From positions 186,001-250,000 of the forward strand of contig NZ_LZZS01000033.1 in the NCBI RefSeq assembly GCF_014170335.1: a stretch of DNA of 64,000 nucleotides. Direction: 5' to 3'. The notes below the pieces were generated by a model. The model ran no database searches, was not told where the DNA came from, and was given only the letters and a program-made list of their open reading frames with translations. Made by a program: the position numbers and the translations under genes. This stretch comes from Achromobacter sp. UMC46. Lineage in GTDB: Bacteria; Pseudomonadota; Gammaproteobacteria; Burkholderiales; Burkholderiaceae_B. This document shows, one piece after another, positions 17,250-29,790 of the stretch (positions are counted from its first letter, which is position 1; every line of letters starts with the position of its first letter).

Positions 17250-18044
17250 ATGTCGAAGTCATTCAAATCCGGTTCCGTCAGCCTGCGCTTCTGGCAACTG
17301 CTGCTGCTGGTCGTCATCCTGGGCGTCTGGCATTTCGCATCGCGCGATTCCAAGGTGGCGTTCTTCTTCGGCGAACCGCTGAAAGTCTGGGGCCGCATCT
17401 GGGCCTGGTTCATCACCAACGCGGACATCTACACGCACCTGTGGGTGACCCTGACCGAAACCGTGCTGGCGTTTTTCATCGGCACGATCGCCGGCCTGGG
17501 CTTCGGTTTGTGGCTCGGGCTGTCGCCGCGCGCAAGCGCCATCCTCGACCCCTACATCAAGGCCGCCAACTCGATGCCGCGCGTCATCCTGGCGCCGATC
17601 TTCGGGATGTGGTTCGGGCTGGGAATCTGGTCCAAGGTGGCGCTGGCGGTCACGCTGGTGTTTTTCATTGTGTTCTTCAACGTCTACCAGGGCGTGCGCG
17701 AAGTCAGCCCGACCTTGCTGGACAACGCCCGCATGCTGGGCGCGCGCAAGCGCCAGTTGCTGCGCCACGTCTATCTGCCGTCGGCTACCAGCTGGGTGTT
17801 CTCCAGCCTGCATACGTCCGTGGGCCTGGCCTTCGTGGGCGCCGTGGTCGGGGAATACCTGGGTTCGGCAAGCGGCGTGGGCTACCTGATCCTGCAGGCG
17901 GAAGGCACGTTCGACGTGAATACGGTGTTTGCGGGCATCGTCGTGCTGACGGCGTTCGCGCTGGTGCTGGACTACATCGTCGGCATGGGTGAAAAGCGCC
18001 TGATGAAATGGCAGCCCAAATCGGGCGAAACCGAAAAGCTGTAA
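17250..18044 (+). CDS. ABC transporter permease (SsuC/TauC type)
   Basis: 264-residue inner-membrane permease, about six helices, starting MSKSFKSGSVSLRFWQLLLL. The cytoplasmic EAA loop is seen as LLDNARMLGARKRQLLRHVYLP, which docks on the ATPase. Last gene of the CoA-transferase/ABC operon (14133-18044). It is followed by a GC-rich hairpin between this gene and the convergent heme oxygenase gene. Confidence 0.93.
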   Translation: MSKSFKSGSVSLRFWQLLLLVVILGVWHFASRDSKVAFFFGEPLKVWGRIWAWFITNADIYTHLWVTLTETVLAFFIGTIAGLGFGLWLGLSPRASAILDPYIKAANSMPRVILAPIFGMWFGLGIWSKVALAVTLVFFIVFFNVYQGVREVSPTLLDNARMLGARKRQLLRHVYLPSATSWVFSSLHTSVGLAFVGAVVGEYLGSASGVGYLILQAEGTFDVNTVFAGIVVLTAFALVLDYIVGMGEKRLMKWQPKSGETEKL

Positions 18045-18056
18045 TCCCTGCCGCAG

Positions 18057-18083
18057 GGCGGCGGCCATCTGCTGGCCGCCGCC
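18057..18083. terminator. GC-rich hairpin between convergent genes
   Basis: GGCGGCGGCCA (18057-18067) pairs perfectly with TGGCCGCCGCC (18073-18083) over a 5-nt loop, 13 nt after the permease stop and 12 nt before the end of bphO on the other strand. There is no T-run in either direction, so it may act with Rho or as an mRNA 3'-end stabiliser. Confidence 0.5.
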
Positions 18084-18095
18084 GCGCAGTCGGGT

Positions 18096-18671
18096 TCAGG
18101 CCCGCAGCGCTTGCTGGCTGCGCAGCCACGCGGTCAGGCTGTCGAAGGCGTCGCGGGCGCCCTGCAGGGCATGCGCCTCGTGGCCCTGGGCCCCGGCATC
18201 GCTGTCCAGATAGTGAAGGAACGTCTTCCACATCGGCCCCACCTGGTCACCGTAACCGCGCAGATAGCGCAGCGGCAGGGCGGGAGTGATGTCGGCCAGG
18301 TGCTTGGCCAGGAAGCGCCCGCCCAATTGCGACCCCTCCACCACATAGGCCACGCCCAGCGCATAGGCGTCCGCGGCGTCCACGCGGGGCGCGTCGGCGC
18401 ATTGCGGCACCGGAGCGGCGTCGCCGGCATCGGCCAGGTCGACGCGGATCCAGGCACTTTTACCCGCGCGCTCGGGCGCTTGCAGGCTGGCTGGCCAGTC
18501 CAGTTGCCAGAGCTGCCGCTCCAGCGGCTCCAGCCACCCCAGCAGCGCGCGAAGGTAGTTCAGGTAATCGGCGCGGTCCACGTCGCCACTTGCCAAAGCC
18601 AAGCCCTGGTCCAGGGTTTCATGCCGGTCGCGCGTACCTTCTCGAAGCACCTGATGTACGGGGGAAATCAT
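18096..18671 (-). CDS. bphO: Heme oxygenase, biliverdin-producing (BphO)
   Basis: 191 residues from the ATG at 18671 (MISPVHQVLREGTRDRHETL); a GTG at 18680, directly after the upstream stop, would add three residues. The proximal heme ligand is probably His17 in TRDRHETLD, and the distal-helix glycine motif is seen in VVEGSQLGGRFLAKHLA. This family opens heme to biliverdin IXalpha, releasing CO and iron. It is the last gene of the bacteriophytochrome operon, so its product supplies the biliverdin chromophore for BphP. A role in iron acquisition is the alternative for stand-alone bacterial heme oxygenases but is less likely here. Confidence 0.92.
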   Translation of the reverse strand: MISPVHQVLREGTRDRHETLDQGLALASGDVDRADYLNYLRALLGWLEPLERQLWQLDWPASLQAPERAGKSAWIRVDLADAGDAAPVPQCADAPRVDAADAYALGVAYVVEGSQLGGRFLAKHLADITPALPLRYLRGYGDQVGPMWKTFLHYLDSDAGAQGHEAHALQGARDAFDSLTAWLRSQQALRA

Positions 18672-18680
18672 GACGGCCAC

Positions 18681-19325
18681 TCACTTGTCGGGGGTGGGGG
18701 CAGGCAGGTGGAGCGACCAGCAATGCGTCTGGCGCTCCAGGCGCCAACCGGAAGCGCCCGCAAGAAGTTCGACTTCCTGCGGGTCGAAATCAGTGGGCTG
18801 CGCGCCGGTGAAGTCGGGCGCTGCGGAAAATCGGGCATGCCAGGCATCCGCCTGCGAAAAATCCAGTGCCAGGTCCGTGTCGGCGGGAAGCGCCGGCAGC
18901 AGGCAAAGCAGCCACGCCAGCAGCAGATAGCGGGAGGCGAACAGCGGCAATTGAACCGCAGCGACCGATTCCGACCAGGTGACGTTGCGCCGGGACAGCA
19001 GCAGATGCGAGAACATCAGCTTGCGGCATTCCCGCAGCAACGTGTCGGCCGGCGCCTGCGCGCCGTGGTCCGCCAGCCATTGGTCCAGGTCGCGCACCAC
19101 GGCGACGCTGTCTTCAAGCATCCCCGTGAGGTCGCCCGCCAGCCGCTGGCAGCGCTGCTGCAAGGCGTCGGGGCTGGCGCCTTCCGGCGTCTGGCGCAGC
19201 ATGGCGGTCGCCAGCGTGGCGTTGGACAGCGGACCGACCACCTCGTGGCGCAGCACGGGGAAGACCTGGGCCAGCACCTTCAGCCGCACGCCATGGGCAG
19301 CCAGCGCTTCTAGCGAGGTGGGCAT
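18681..19325 (-). CDS. Degenerate histidine-kinase-like protein, phosphotransfer candidate
   Basis: 214 residues from the ATG at 19325 (MPTSLEALAAHGVRLKVLAQ); an in-frame GTG at 19337 is possible. The N-terminal half looks like a DHp two-helix domain with a His in an H-box-like setting, VFPVLRHEVVGPLSNATLA (His27), and a second helix GDLTGMLEDSVAVVRDLDQW. The C-terminal half has the length and strand pattern of an HATPase fold (LPLFASRYLLLAWLLCLLPA, ending RLERQTHCWSLHLPA), but the N-box and the glycine-rich G boxes needed for ATP binding are absent. That combination is reminiscent of ChpT/Hpt-type phosphotransferases. It lies between the response regulator and bphO and is therefore a likely component of the phytochrome pathway. 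No named family is assigned with certainty. Confidence 0.7.
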   Translation of the reverse strand: MPTSLEALAAHGVRLKVLAQVFPVLRHEVVGPLSNATLATAMLRQTPEGASPDALQQRCQRLAGDLTGMLEDSVAVVRDLDQWLADHGAQAPADTLLRECRKLMFSHLLLSRRNVTWSESVAAVQLPLFASRYLLLAWLLCLLPALPADTDLALDFSQADAWHARFSAAPDFTGAQPTDFDPQEVELLAGASGWRLERQTHCWSLHLPAPTPDK

Positions 19326-19339
19326 GGAGAGCGTCACGT

Positions 19340-19705
19340 TCAGTGCGCCTGCCGCAGGATGGCCAGCAACGCGTCGGGGTCGGCGGGCTTTTCGATCCAG
19401 CCGTTGAACATGTCTTCCGCTCCGTCGCGCCGTTCCTGGCGCGCCAGCCCGCTCAGGGCATAGATGCGGGCCGGTTTGCCGCGCGAGCGCAGCCTGGCGG
19501 CGAGTTCGTAGCCATCCATGTCGGGCAGCAGGATATCCACCAGGACGGCTTCGGGGGCGAAACTGTCGGCCAGTTCCAGGGCGGCTTCGCCGGTGGCGGC
19601 GCATCGCGCCTCCAGCCCGGAAAGCGCCAGGAACTCGGCCAGCAGCTCCGAACCCATTTCGTTGTCGTCAACCAGCAGGACGCGAATCGCGCGCACTTCG
19701 TTCAA
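19340..19705 (-). CDS. Single-domain response regulator (receiver only)
   Basis: 121 residues from a TTG start at 19705, chosen because GGAGGT sits 7 nt before it; an upstream TTG at 19726 lies before that ribosome site. The receiver fold is complete: acidic pair in VLLVDDNE (Asp13, Asp14), phosphoacceptor Asp57 in VLVDILLPDMDG, Ser in YALSG, Lys in GWIEKPADPD. There is no output domain. As the second gene of the phytochrome operon it is the expected phosphoryl acceptor of BphP, passing the signal by protein contact or to the adjacent kinase-like protein rather than to DNA directly. Confidence 0.93.
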   Translation of the reverse strand: MNEVRAIRVLLVDDNEMGSELLAEFLALSGLEARCAATGEAALELADSFAPEAVLVDILLPDMDGYELAARLRSRGKPARIYALSGLARQERRDGAEDMFNGWIEKPADPDALLAILRQAH

Positions 19706-19722
19706 AAGGGGACCTCCAGAAA

Positions 19723-21912
19723 TCAAGGGGCGAGCGTATCGCGCAGGCCGCGCGGCAGCGTCACCGTGAAAATGACCAGGCCATCCCGGCAGTCCACCGA
19801 GATCTGGCCGTTATGGTCGCGCACGACCTGATCGGCGATGTACAGGCCCAGCCCCAGGCCATTGCGGTTTCGCGAATGGCCCAGCGATTCGGGTTTGAAA
19901 GGCGAAAACAGGTGCGCCCGCACCTCTGCCGCGATGGGCGCGCCGTGGTTGACGACGCGCAGTTCGATATTGTCGCCTGCTTGCCGCGCAAGCACGCGGA
20001 TGGGCTGGCGCGGGGCGCCGTGCTGGCGGGCGTTGCTCATCAGGTTGGTGACCACCTGGGCGATGCGGTCGGTATCGGCCATTAGATCCAGGCCCGGCGC
20101 CACGTCGGGCTCGATGCGCAAGCCGGGATAGGCCTGGCGCTTTTCATCGATCAGACCATTGACGAGATCGCTCAGGTTGCACAGGCGCTTCTCGATGCCC
20201 AGCCCCATGCCGCCTTGCAGGCGCGACAGGTCCAGCACCTGCGAGATCAGCCGCTGCATCCGTCCGCTGGAATAGCGGATGCGCTCGCCCATGCGGGCGC
20301 CGGAGTCCGTCTTGGACAACAGCGTGGCGGCCATGGAGATGGACTGCAGCGGATCGCGCAAGTCGTGGCCCAGCATGGCCAGCAGCGCGGTGCGCGCCCG
20401 GTCCACGTCCGCGGCGCGGCTGGTCGCGATGTGAGAGAGTTCGTCGCGAAGGTTGTCGGCGGCGTCCAGTTCGGCGGGCAGCCAGGTCGTGCAGGTGTTG
20501 CGCACGACTTCGCGCCAGGCCTCGAACGAGCCGCGCGGGGTCAGGCGCGGGCCCAGGTTGCCGACCGAGTATTGCTTTTCGGGTTTTCCGCCCCAGACCA
20601 GCGTTTCGATCTGCTCTTTGCGCAACCAGATCAGCCAGCCGTTGTTCATCGGGTCGAACTTGCAGGCGAGCAGGCCCGCGTAGGGCACCAGGTCGGTTTG
20701 CAGGCCGGGGTAGTCACGGGCGATATTGTCGGTATGCACCAGGCGTTGGCCGCTTTGGTCCAGCGCGCACAGGATGCCCGCCAGCTCGCCGCGCGGCGCG
20801 ATGCCGCCGAATACGGTGACGCTATTGCCCCACAGGCACAGCGCGGCGTCGCTCGCGATCAGCGACGCGGGCGTCTGGGGGCCGGCGGACAGGGCAAGAT
20901 GCAGGTTTTCGGACGCGGATACGCGCTCGGTCAGCTCGCTGACCAGCGCCGCGTTGCGGCGCGACTCGGCGGCGCGCTCGCTGCCTTCGATATTGGCCAG
21001 CGCGGCCGACAGCACTTGCGTCAGCGCTTCGCAGGCCAGGCGCGCCGGGTACGGGATCGGGCGCGGCGAATGATGGTGGCAGGCGATCATGCCCCACAGG
21101 CGGCCGCCGATCACGATCGACAGGCTCATCGAAGCCCGCACGCCCATGTTCGCCATGTATTCCAGATGGATCGGCGACACGCTGCGCAACGCCGAAAAGC
21201 TCATGTCCAGCGGCTGCGGCTCCGCCGAGTGGGCGCCCAGCACGCGTATCGGCGTATAGCGGGCGTCGGCGATCTGGCGCAAGGTGTTGGCGGTGTACAG
21301 GCGGCGGGCCTGCGCCGGGATGTCGCCGGCCGGGTAGCGGCGTCCTACCCAGTCTTCCAGCGAATCGTGGCGTTGCTCGGCCACGATTTCGCCGCTGTCG
21401 TCGGGATGGAAGCGGTAGGCCATGACGCGGTCGAAACCGGTCGCGCGGCGGACTTCCCGCACGGCGCTGTCCAACAGGCTCTGCACGTCGCGCTGGCGGC
21501 GCACCCGTTCGATGCTGCGGTAGATGTGCGCGGGGTCGGCAATGCCCGCATCGTCGGCCCGCTGCTCCAGTTCAATGACGGTCAGGCCGTCCGCATTGCG
21601 GTGGCCGATCACATCGAACGTGGCGTGGTCCCGCGCGATGGTCAAGGGATCGAAGACGGGGTCGGTGTTGTCCAGCCAGACGGCAAGATAGCGCGCCAGG
21701 GCAGGGGGCAGCGCATCGGGGGCGCATGGCTGGCCCAGCGTCAGCGGCGTACCCAGGATGTCCGGCGCGTTCTCGCTGGCGAAGCGCAGATTGCCGTCGG
21801 CGTCGAATGCAAGCAGCGCGCCCAGCGGCTGGATGGCGCCCGGCACGTGGATCGGCTCGCTATCGCAATTGGCGAGCGTGACGGGCGGGGCGGATTGGGT
21901 GGGCGCATTCAT
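19723..21912 (-). CDS. bphP: Bacteriophytochrome histidine kinase (BphP)
   Basis: 729-residue red/far-red photoreceptor kinase. The biliverdin-attaching Cys is Cys16 in LANCDSEPIHVPGAIQPLGA at the N-terminus. PAS, GAF and PHY domains follow; the GAF domain carries RYPAGDIPAQARRLY (a PAGDIP form of the usual PASDIP) and the conserved ACHHHSPR. The PHY tongue motif PRxSF is present as LTPRGSFEAW. The kinase part has the phosphorylated His516 in AMLGHDLRDPLQS, the N box TNLMSNARQHG and G boxes NGLGLGLYIADQVV. All chromophore and kinase residues I can check are intact, so it should be a functional light-regulated kinase. It heads the operon bphP-response regulator-kinase-like protein-bphO. An AhpD-like gene is divergently transcribed 98 nt away. 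Confidence 0.96.
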   Translation of the reverse strand: MNAPTQSAPPVTLANCDSEPIHVPGAIQPLGALLAFDADGNLRFASENAPDILGTPLTLGQPCAPDALPPALARYLAVWLDNTDPVFDPLTIARDHATFDVIGHRNADGLTVIELEQRADDAGIADPAHIYRSIERVRRQRDVQSLLDSAVREVRRATGFDRVMAYRFHPDDSGEIVAEQRHDSLEDWVGRRYPAGDIPAQARRLYTANTLRQIADARYTPIRVLGAHSAEPQPLDMSFSALRSVSPIHLEYMANMGVRASMSLSIVIGGRLWGMIACHHHSPRPIPYPARLACEALTQVLSAALANIEGSERAAESRRNAALVSELTERVSASENLHLALSAGPQTPASLIASDAALCLWGNSVTVFGGIAPRGELAGILCALDQSGQRLVHTDNIARDYPGLQTDLVPYAGLLACKFDPMNNGWLIWLRKEQIETLVWGGKPEKQYSVGNLGPRLTPRGSFEAWREVVRNTCTTWLPAELDAADNLRDELSHIATSRAADVDRARTALLAMLGHDLRDPLQSISMAATLLSKTDSGARMGERIRYSSGRMQRLISQVLDLSRLQGGMGLGIEKRLCNLSDLVNGLIDEKRQAYPGLRIEPDVAPGLDLMADTDRIAQVVTNLMSNARQHGAPRQPIRVLARQAGDNIELRVVNHGAPIAAEVRAHLFSPFKPESLGHSRNRNGLGLGLYIADQVVRDHNGQISVDCRDGLVIFTVTLPRGLRDTLAP

Positions 21913-22010
21913 GCTGGGTCTATACCGGGGACGCGCAATGTGCTGTCATTATGTCAAATATATTGTACGAATGTGTGCATTTGCAGCCCCGTCACCTATA
22001 TGGAGTTCCC

Positions 22011-22538
22011 ATGGCCCGTCTTCCCTACGCCGATCCGACTCATCCCGAAGCACGGCCCCTGGTCGACCGCATCGTCGCGGAGCGCGGCAGCGTCCTGCAT
22101 CTGTACCAGATGCTGCTGCATAGCCCGGCGGTAGCGGGCGGCTGGCTGAATTACCTGACCTCGATCCGCCAGCTGAGCACGCTGCCCGGCGACTTGCGCG
22201 AATTGGTGATCATGCGGGTGGCGGCGATCAACGGCGCGCCTTACGAGGCCGACCAGCATGCCCCGATCGCATTGAAAGAGGGCGTTTCGCAAGCGCAGCT
22301 GGACGCGTTGGACGCCTGGGAAAGCTCGGATCTGTTCGGCGAACGCGAAAAGGCGGTGCTGGCCTATACCGACGCGATGACCCGCAATGTGCAGGTGCCG
22401 GAACCGGTGTTCCAGGCGGCGCGGGCGGCGATGGGGTCGGACAAGCTCATCGTGGAGCTGACCGCGACGGTGGCGGCGTACAACATGGTGTCGCGCTTCC
22501 TGGAAGCGCTGCAAGTGCATTCGCACGACCATCGCTAG
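22011..22538 (+). CDS. Carboxymuconolactone decarboxylase/AhpD-like protein
   Basis: 175-residue protein of the CMD/AhpD-like fold, starting MARLPYADPTHPEARPLVDR. The central helix pair shows LRELVIMRVAAINGAPYEAD followed by QH, where peroxidase-type members have CxxC-xx-H. The cysteines are missing here (YEADQH), so a thiol peroxidase function is unlikely; this YExxxH subgroup is common and mostly uncharacterised. An upstream in-frame start at 21951 adds 20 residues but lies in the divergent promoter region with bphP. It is convergent with tal, with about 70 nt in between. Confidence 0.85.
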   Translation: MARLPYADPTHPEARPLVDRIVAERGSVLHLYQMLLHSPAVAGGWLNYLTSIRQLSTLPGDLRELVIMRVAAINGAPYEADQHAPIALKEGVSQAQLDALDAWESSDLFGEREKAVLAYTDAMTRNVQVPEPVFQAARAAMGSDKLIVELTATVAAYNMVSRFLEALQVHSHDHR

Positions 22539-22607
22539 GCGGGGCACACGCGCCGGCTTTGCGCGCATGCCCTGGCACGGGCCTTAGAGCAGGTCTTGGC
22601 GCAGGCT

Positions 22608-23561
22608 TTAGCGCCGCTGCGCGTCGATCAGCGCGTCCAGCTTGACCGCGTCCGCCACGAATAGGCGGATGCCTTCCGACAGCTTCTCAGTCGCCATGGC
22701 GTCGTCGTTGAGCAGGGTGCGGAAGCTGATTTCGTCCGAGCCGATCGGTGCGATGGGCTCGCCCGTGTCATCGGCGCGCAATTGCGCGGGCGCGTCGCCG
22801 CCGGTGCTGGCCAGCTGGTTCAGCAGGTCGGGGCTGATCGTCAGCAGGTCGCAGCCCGACAGCGCCAGGATCTGTCCCGCATTGCGGAAGCTTGCCCCCA
22901 TGATCTCGGTGGAGATGCCATGCTGCTTGTAGTAGCGGTAGATGCGGGTCACGGACAGCACGCCGGGGTCGCGGGCGCCGGCGTTGTCGGCTTCCACCCA
23001 GGACGCGCCGGCGCTTTTCTTATACCAGTCGTAGATGCGGCCGACGAAGGGCGAGATCAACTGCACGTTCGCGTCGGCGCAGGCCACGGCCTGAGGCAGC
23101 GAAAACAGCAGCGTCAGGTTGCAGCGCACGCCTTCCGCCTGCAATGCGCGGGCGGCCTGGATGCCTTCCCAGGTGGAGGCGATCTTGATAAGGACGCGTT
23201 CGCGCGGTACGCCGGCGGCCTCGTACAGGGCGATCAGGCCGCGGGCGCGCTCGATGGTGGCGCGGGTGTCGAACGACAGGCGGGCGTCCACTTCGGTCGA
23301 TACGCGGCCCGGCACGATGTTCAGGATGGCGCGGCCGAAAGCGACCAGCAGGCGGTCGACCAGGTCGGGCGTCGAAGCGCCGCCGTGGTCGCGTGCCGTT
23401 TTCTCCAGCAGCGGGCGGTACGCGTCCTGCTGGACGGCTTTAAGAATTAGGGACGGATTGGTGGTGGCGTCGGTGGGACGCAACGCCTTCATCGCTTCGA
23501 AATCCCCCGTGTCGGCGACAACGGTGGTGTGATTGCGCAGGGCGTCAAGTTGGCTGGACAT
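22608..23561 (-). CDS. tal: Transaldolase
   Basis: 317-residue class I transaldolase of the TalB type, which moves a dihydroxyacetone unit between sugar phosphates in the non-oxidative pentose phosphate pathway. The Schiff-base Lys is Lys126 in [16 protein letters not shown]. Other family signatures are [11 protein letters not shown] near the N-terminus and [19 protein letters not shown]. Length equals that of E. coli TalB (317). It is monocistronic: convergent with the AhpD-like gene and divergent from carA. Confidence 0.96.
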   Translation of the reverse strand: MSSQLDALRNHTTVVADTGDFEAMKALRPTDATTNPSLILKAVQQDAYRPLLEKTARDHGGASTPDLVDRLLVAFGRAILNIVPGRVSTEVDARLSFDTRATIERARGLIALYEAAGVPRERVLIKIASTWEGIQAARALQAEGVRCNLTLLFSLPQAVACADANVQLISPFVGRIYDWYKKSAGASWVEADNAGARDPGVLSVTRIYRYYKQHGISTEIMGASFRNAGQILALSGCDLLTISPDLLNQLASTGGDAPAQLRADDTGEPIAPIGSDEISFRTLLNDDAMATEKLSEGIRLFVADAVKLDALIDAQRR

Positions 23562-23753
23562 GGACAGATACGGCTCACGGCGGCAAGGGTTGAAGGTGAC
23601 CCTAGCGTATCACTGCCGCCGGCGGCCTGCTGTCAGCCAAAGGCATCCTTGCGCCAAGCGGGGAGAAGGGGCGCGCAAACGGCCGGAAAAGGGGGGAATC
23701 AGCGATTCCGGCCTTATTTGGCGCGGTTCTCCGGGAAAAACGCCGGCTCAAGG

Positions 23754-23759
23754 TATAAT
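23754..23759 (+). promoter_or_regulatory. Probable -10 box of the carAB promoter
   Basis: A perfect TATAAT lies 40 nt before the carA start codon. No good TTGACA partner is visible at the right distance, so activation or a weak -35 is likely. Confidence 0.5.
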
Positions 23760-23798
23760 CCGAAGGTTTGATTATCGATTCTAAAACCGGGGTTTACT

Positions 23799-24953
<1,155 letters not shown>

Positions 24954-24963
24954 AGATTGCATC

Positions 24964-28206
<3,243 letters not shown>

Positions 28207-28265
28207 AGCGCCGAAAGAGGGTGCGCGGCTTGCAGCCAGCCGCGCGCGCTTGATGTAGGATGCCG

Positions 28266-28298
28266 GGGCGGCCCTTGTCAAAAAGGGTCGCCCTTTTT
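28266..28298 (+). terminator. Rho-independent terminator after carB
   Basis: GGGCGGCCCTT (28266-28276) pairs with AAGGGTCGCCC (28283-28293), with one G-U pair, and is followed by five T. It ends the carAB unit 34 nt before the SDR gene start. Confidence 0.85.
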
Positions 28299-28331
28299 CA
28301 TCCCCGTTTCTTACCTCTGCCACGACGATCC

Positions 28332-29096
28332 ATGACCCGAGTCTTCATTACCGGCGCCAGCAGTGGCCTGGGCCGCGCCCTGGCGCAGCAGTACGCCGCA
28401 GCGGGCGCCACGCTGGGCCTGCTGGGCCGGCGGGAAGACGCGTTGCGGGAATTGGCCCACAGCCTGCCGGGCGAACACCGCTGCTATGCCGTGGACGTCC
28501 GCGACCGCGCTGCCCTGCATGCGGCCGCGGCCGATTTCATCGCGTTCTGCCAAGGCCGGGTGGACGTGGTCATCGCCAGCGCCGGCATCAGCGCGGGCAC
28601 GCTGACCGAGCATGGCGAAGACTATGACGTGTTCAAAGCCATCGTCGACACCAATTTGCTGGCTACCGTCGCCACCTTCGAGCCGTTCGTGGGCGCCATG
28701 CGCGCGGCGGGCGGAGGACGGCTGGTGGGCATCGCCAGCGTGGCCGGCGTGCGCGGCCTGCCGGGCGCGGGCGCCTACAGCGCGTCCAAAGCCGCGGTAG
28801 TGACCTATTGCGAAAGCCTGCGGCTGGAGCTGGCGGCCGACGGCATCCGGGTCGTGACGATCGCGCCCGGCTACATCAAGACCGCCATGACGGCGAAGAA
28901 TCCCTATTCGATGCCCTTCCTGATGGAAGCGGACGCCTTTGCGCAACGCGCGCATGCGGCCATTGCACGCGGCACGTCGTATACGGTGATTCCGTGGCAG
29001 ATGGGCGTGGTGGCCAAGCTGATGCGCCTGCTGCCCAACGCCGTGTATGACAAGCTTGCGCGCAACGCGCCGCGCAAGCCGCGCAAAGCGGGGTAG
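28332..29096 (+). CDS. Short-chain dehydrogenase/reductase (SDR)
   Basis: 254-residue classical SDR. The start MTRVFITGASSGLGRALAQQ carries the TGxxxGxG cofactor motif. The catalytic Ser is in LVGIASVAGV and the YxxxK pair in AYSASKAAVV. PGYIKTAMT follows the active site as usual. The acidic residue after the second strand is not evident (LLGRREDAL has Arg), which favours NADP(H). The C-terminal segment (VIPWQMGVVAKLMRLLPNAV) is like that of membrane-associated YqjQ/DltE-type SDRs. Substrate unknown. An upstream in-frame start at 28260 lies inside the terminator and is rejected. Confidence 0.9.
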   Translation: MTRVFITGASSGLGRALAQQYAAAGATLGLLGRREDALRELAHSLPGEHRCYAVDVRDRAALHAAAADFIAFCQGRVDVVIASAGISAGTLTEHGEDYDVFKAIVDTNLLATVATFEPFVGAMRAAGGGRLVGIASVAGVRGLPGAGAYSASKAAVVTYCESLRLELAADGIRVVTIAPGYIKTAMTAKNPYSMPFLMEADAFAQRAHAAIARGTSYTVIPWQMGVVAKLMRLLPNAVYDKLARNAPRKPRKAG

Positions 29097-29126
29097 CTTC
29101 CGCTTCGCGCCGGCAGGGGGCGCCGC

Positions 29127-29771
29127 TTACGGCACCACGTCGTCGCCGACTTCATCGGCGACGTGCCCCACATCGCCCCAATCCAGCACTTCCCATTTGC
29201 GGCCCTGCACCGCGACACGGTTGATGCTCACGTTCAGCAATGCCGCGTCGCGCGGCGCGTTCAGCGGCACGCCGGACGCATGGCGCCAGATGATGTCCAG
29301 CACGCCGCCGTGCGTGAACAGCAGGATGCGTTCACCATCGTGGCGGCTGGCGATGTCGTCCACCGTGGAGATCACGCGTGACTGGAACTGGCCCAGCGTC
29401 TCGCCGCCGTCCAGCGGGCGCAGCGGGTCGCGGCTTTTCCAGGCGGCGGCGGCCTCGGGGGCCTGTTCGTCGATGCGTTCGTGGTCCAGGCCTTCCAGCA
29501 CGCCGAAGCCTCGCTCGCGGATGCCCGGCTCCACGCGCACACGCAGGCCCAGTTGTTCGGACACGGGCACCGCGGTGGCGTGCGCGCGTTGCAGGTCGCT
29601 GCTGTAGATGGCGTGGATCGGCGTGTGGCGGGCCTCTTCGCGCAGGCGCGCGGCCAGCAGGCTGGCCTGGTTGACGCCGAATTCGTTCAGGGGGATGTCT
29701 TTCCAGCCTTGCAGGCGGCGCTGGCGGTTCCAGTCGGTTTCGCCGTGGCGGATGAACCAGATTTCAGTCAT
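29127..29771 (-). CDS. Histidine phosphatase family protein (GpmB/CobC-like)
   Basis: 214-residue histidine phosphatase. The catalytic RHG motif is WFIRHGETDWNRQRRLQGW, with the phosphorylated His at position 9, the acid residue near VEPGIRERGFGVLEGLD, and the second His in LLFTHGGVLDIIWRHA. The family covers broad-specificity phosphatases and cofactor-independent mutases; substrate cannot be assigned. It lies 19 nt after the stop of the LysR regulator on the same strand. Confidence 0.9.
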   Translation of the reverse strand: MTEIWFIRHGETDWNRQRRLQGWKDIPLNEFGVNQASLLAARLREEARHTPIHAIYSSDLQRAHATAVPVSEQLGLRVRVEPGIRERGFGVLEGLDHERIDEQAPEAAAAWKSRDPLRPLDGGETLGQFQSRVISTVDDIASRHDGERILLFTHGGVLDIIWRHASGVPLNAPRDAALLNVSINRVAVQGRKWEVLDWGDVGHVADEVGDDVVP

Positions 29772-29790
29772 TGATGTCTTGATGCGGGAG

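Noticed and set aside
22011..22538. Alkylhydroperoxidase AhpD activity
   Set aside because: The CxxC cysteines are replaced (YEADQH), so a peroxidase role is not supported; only the fold family is kept.
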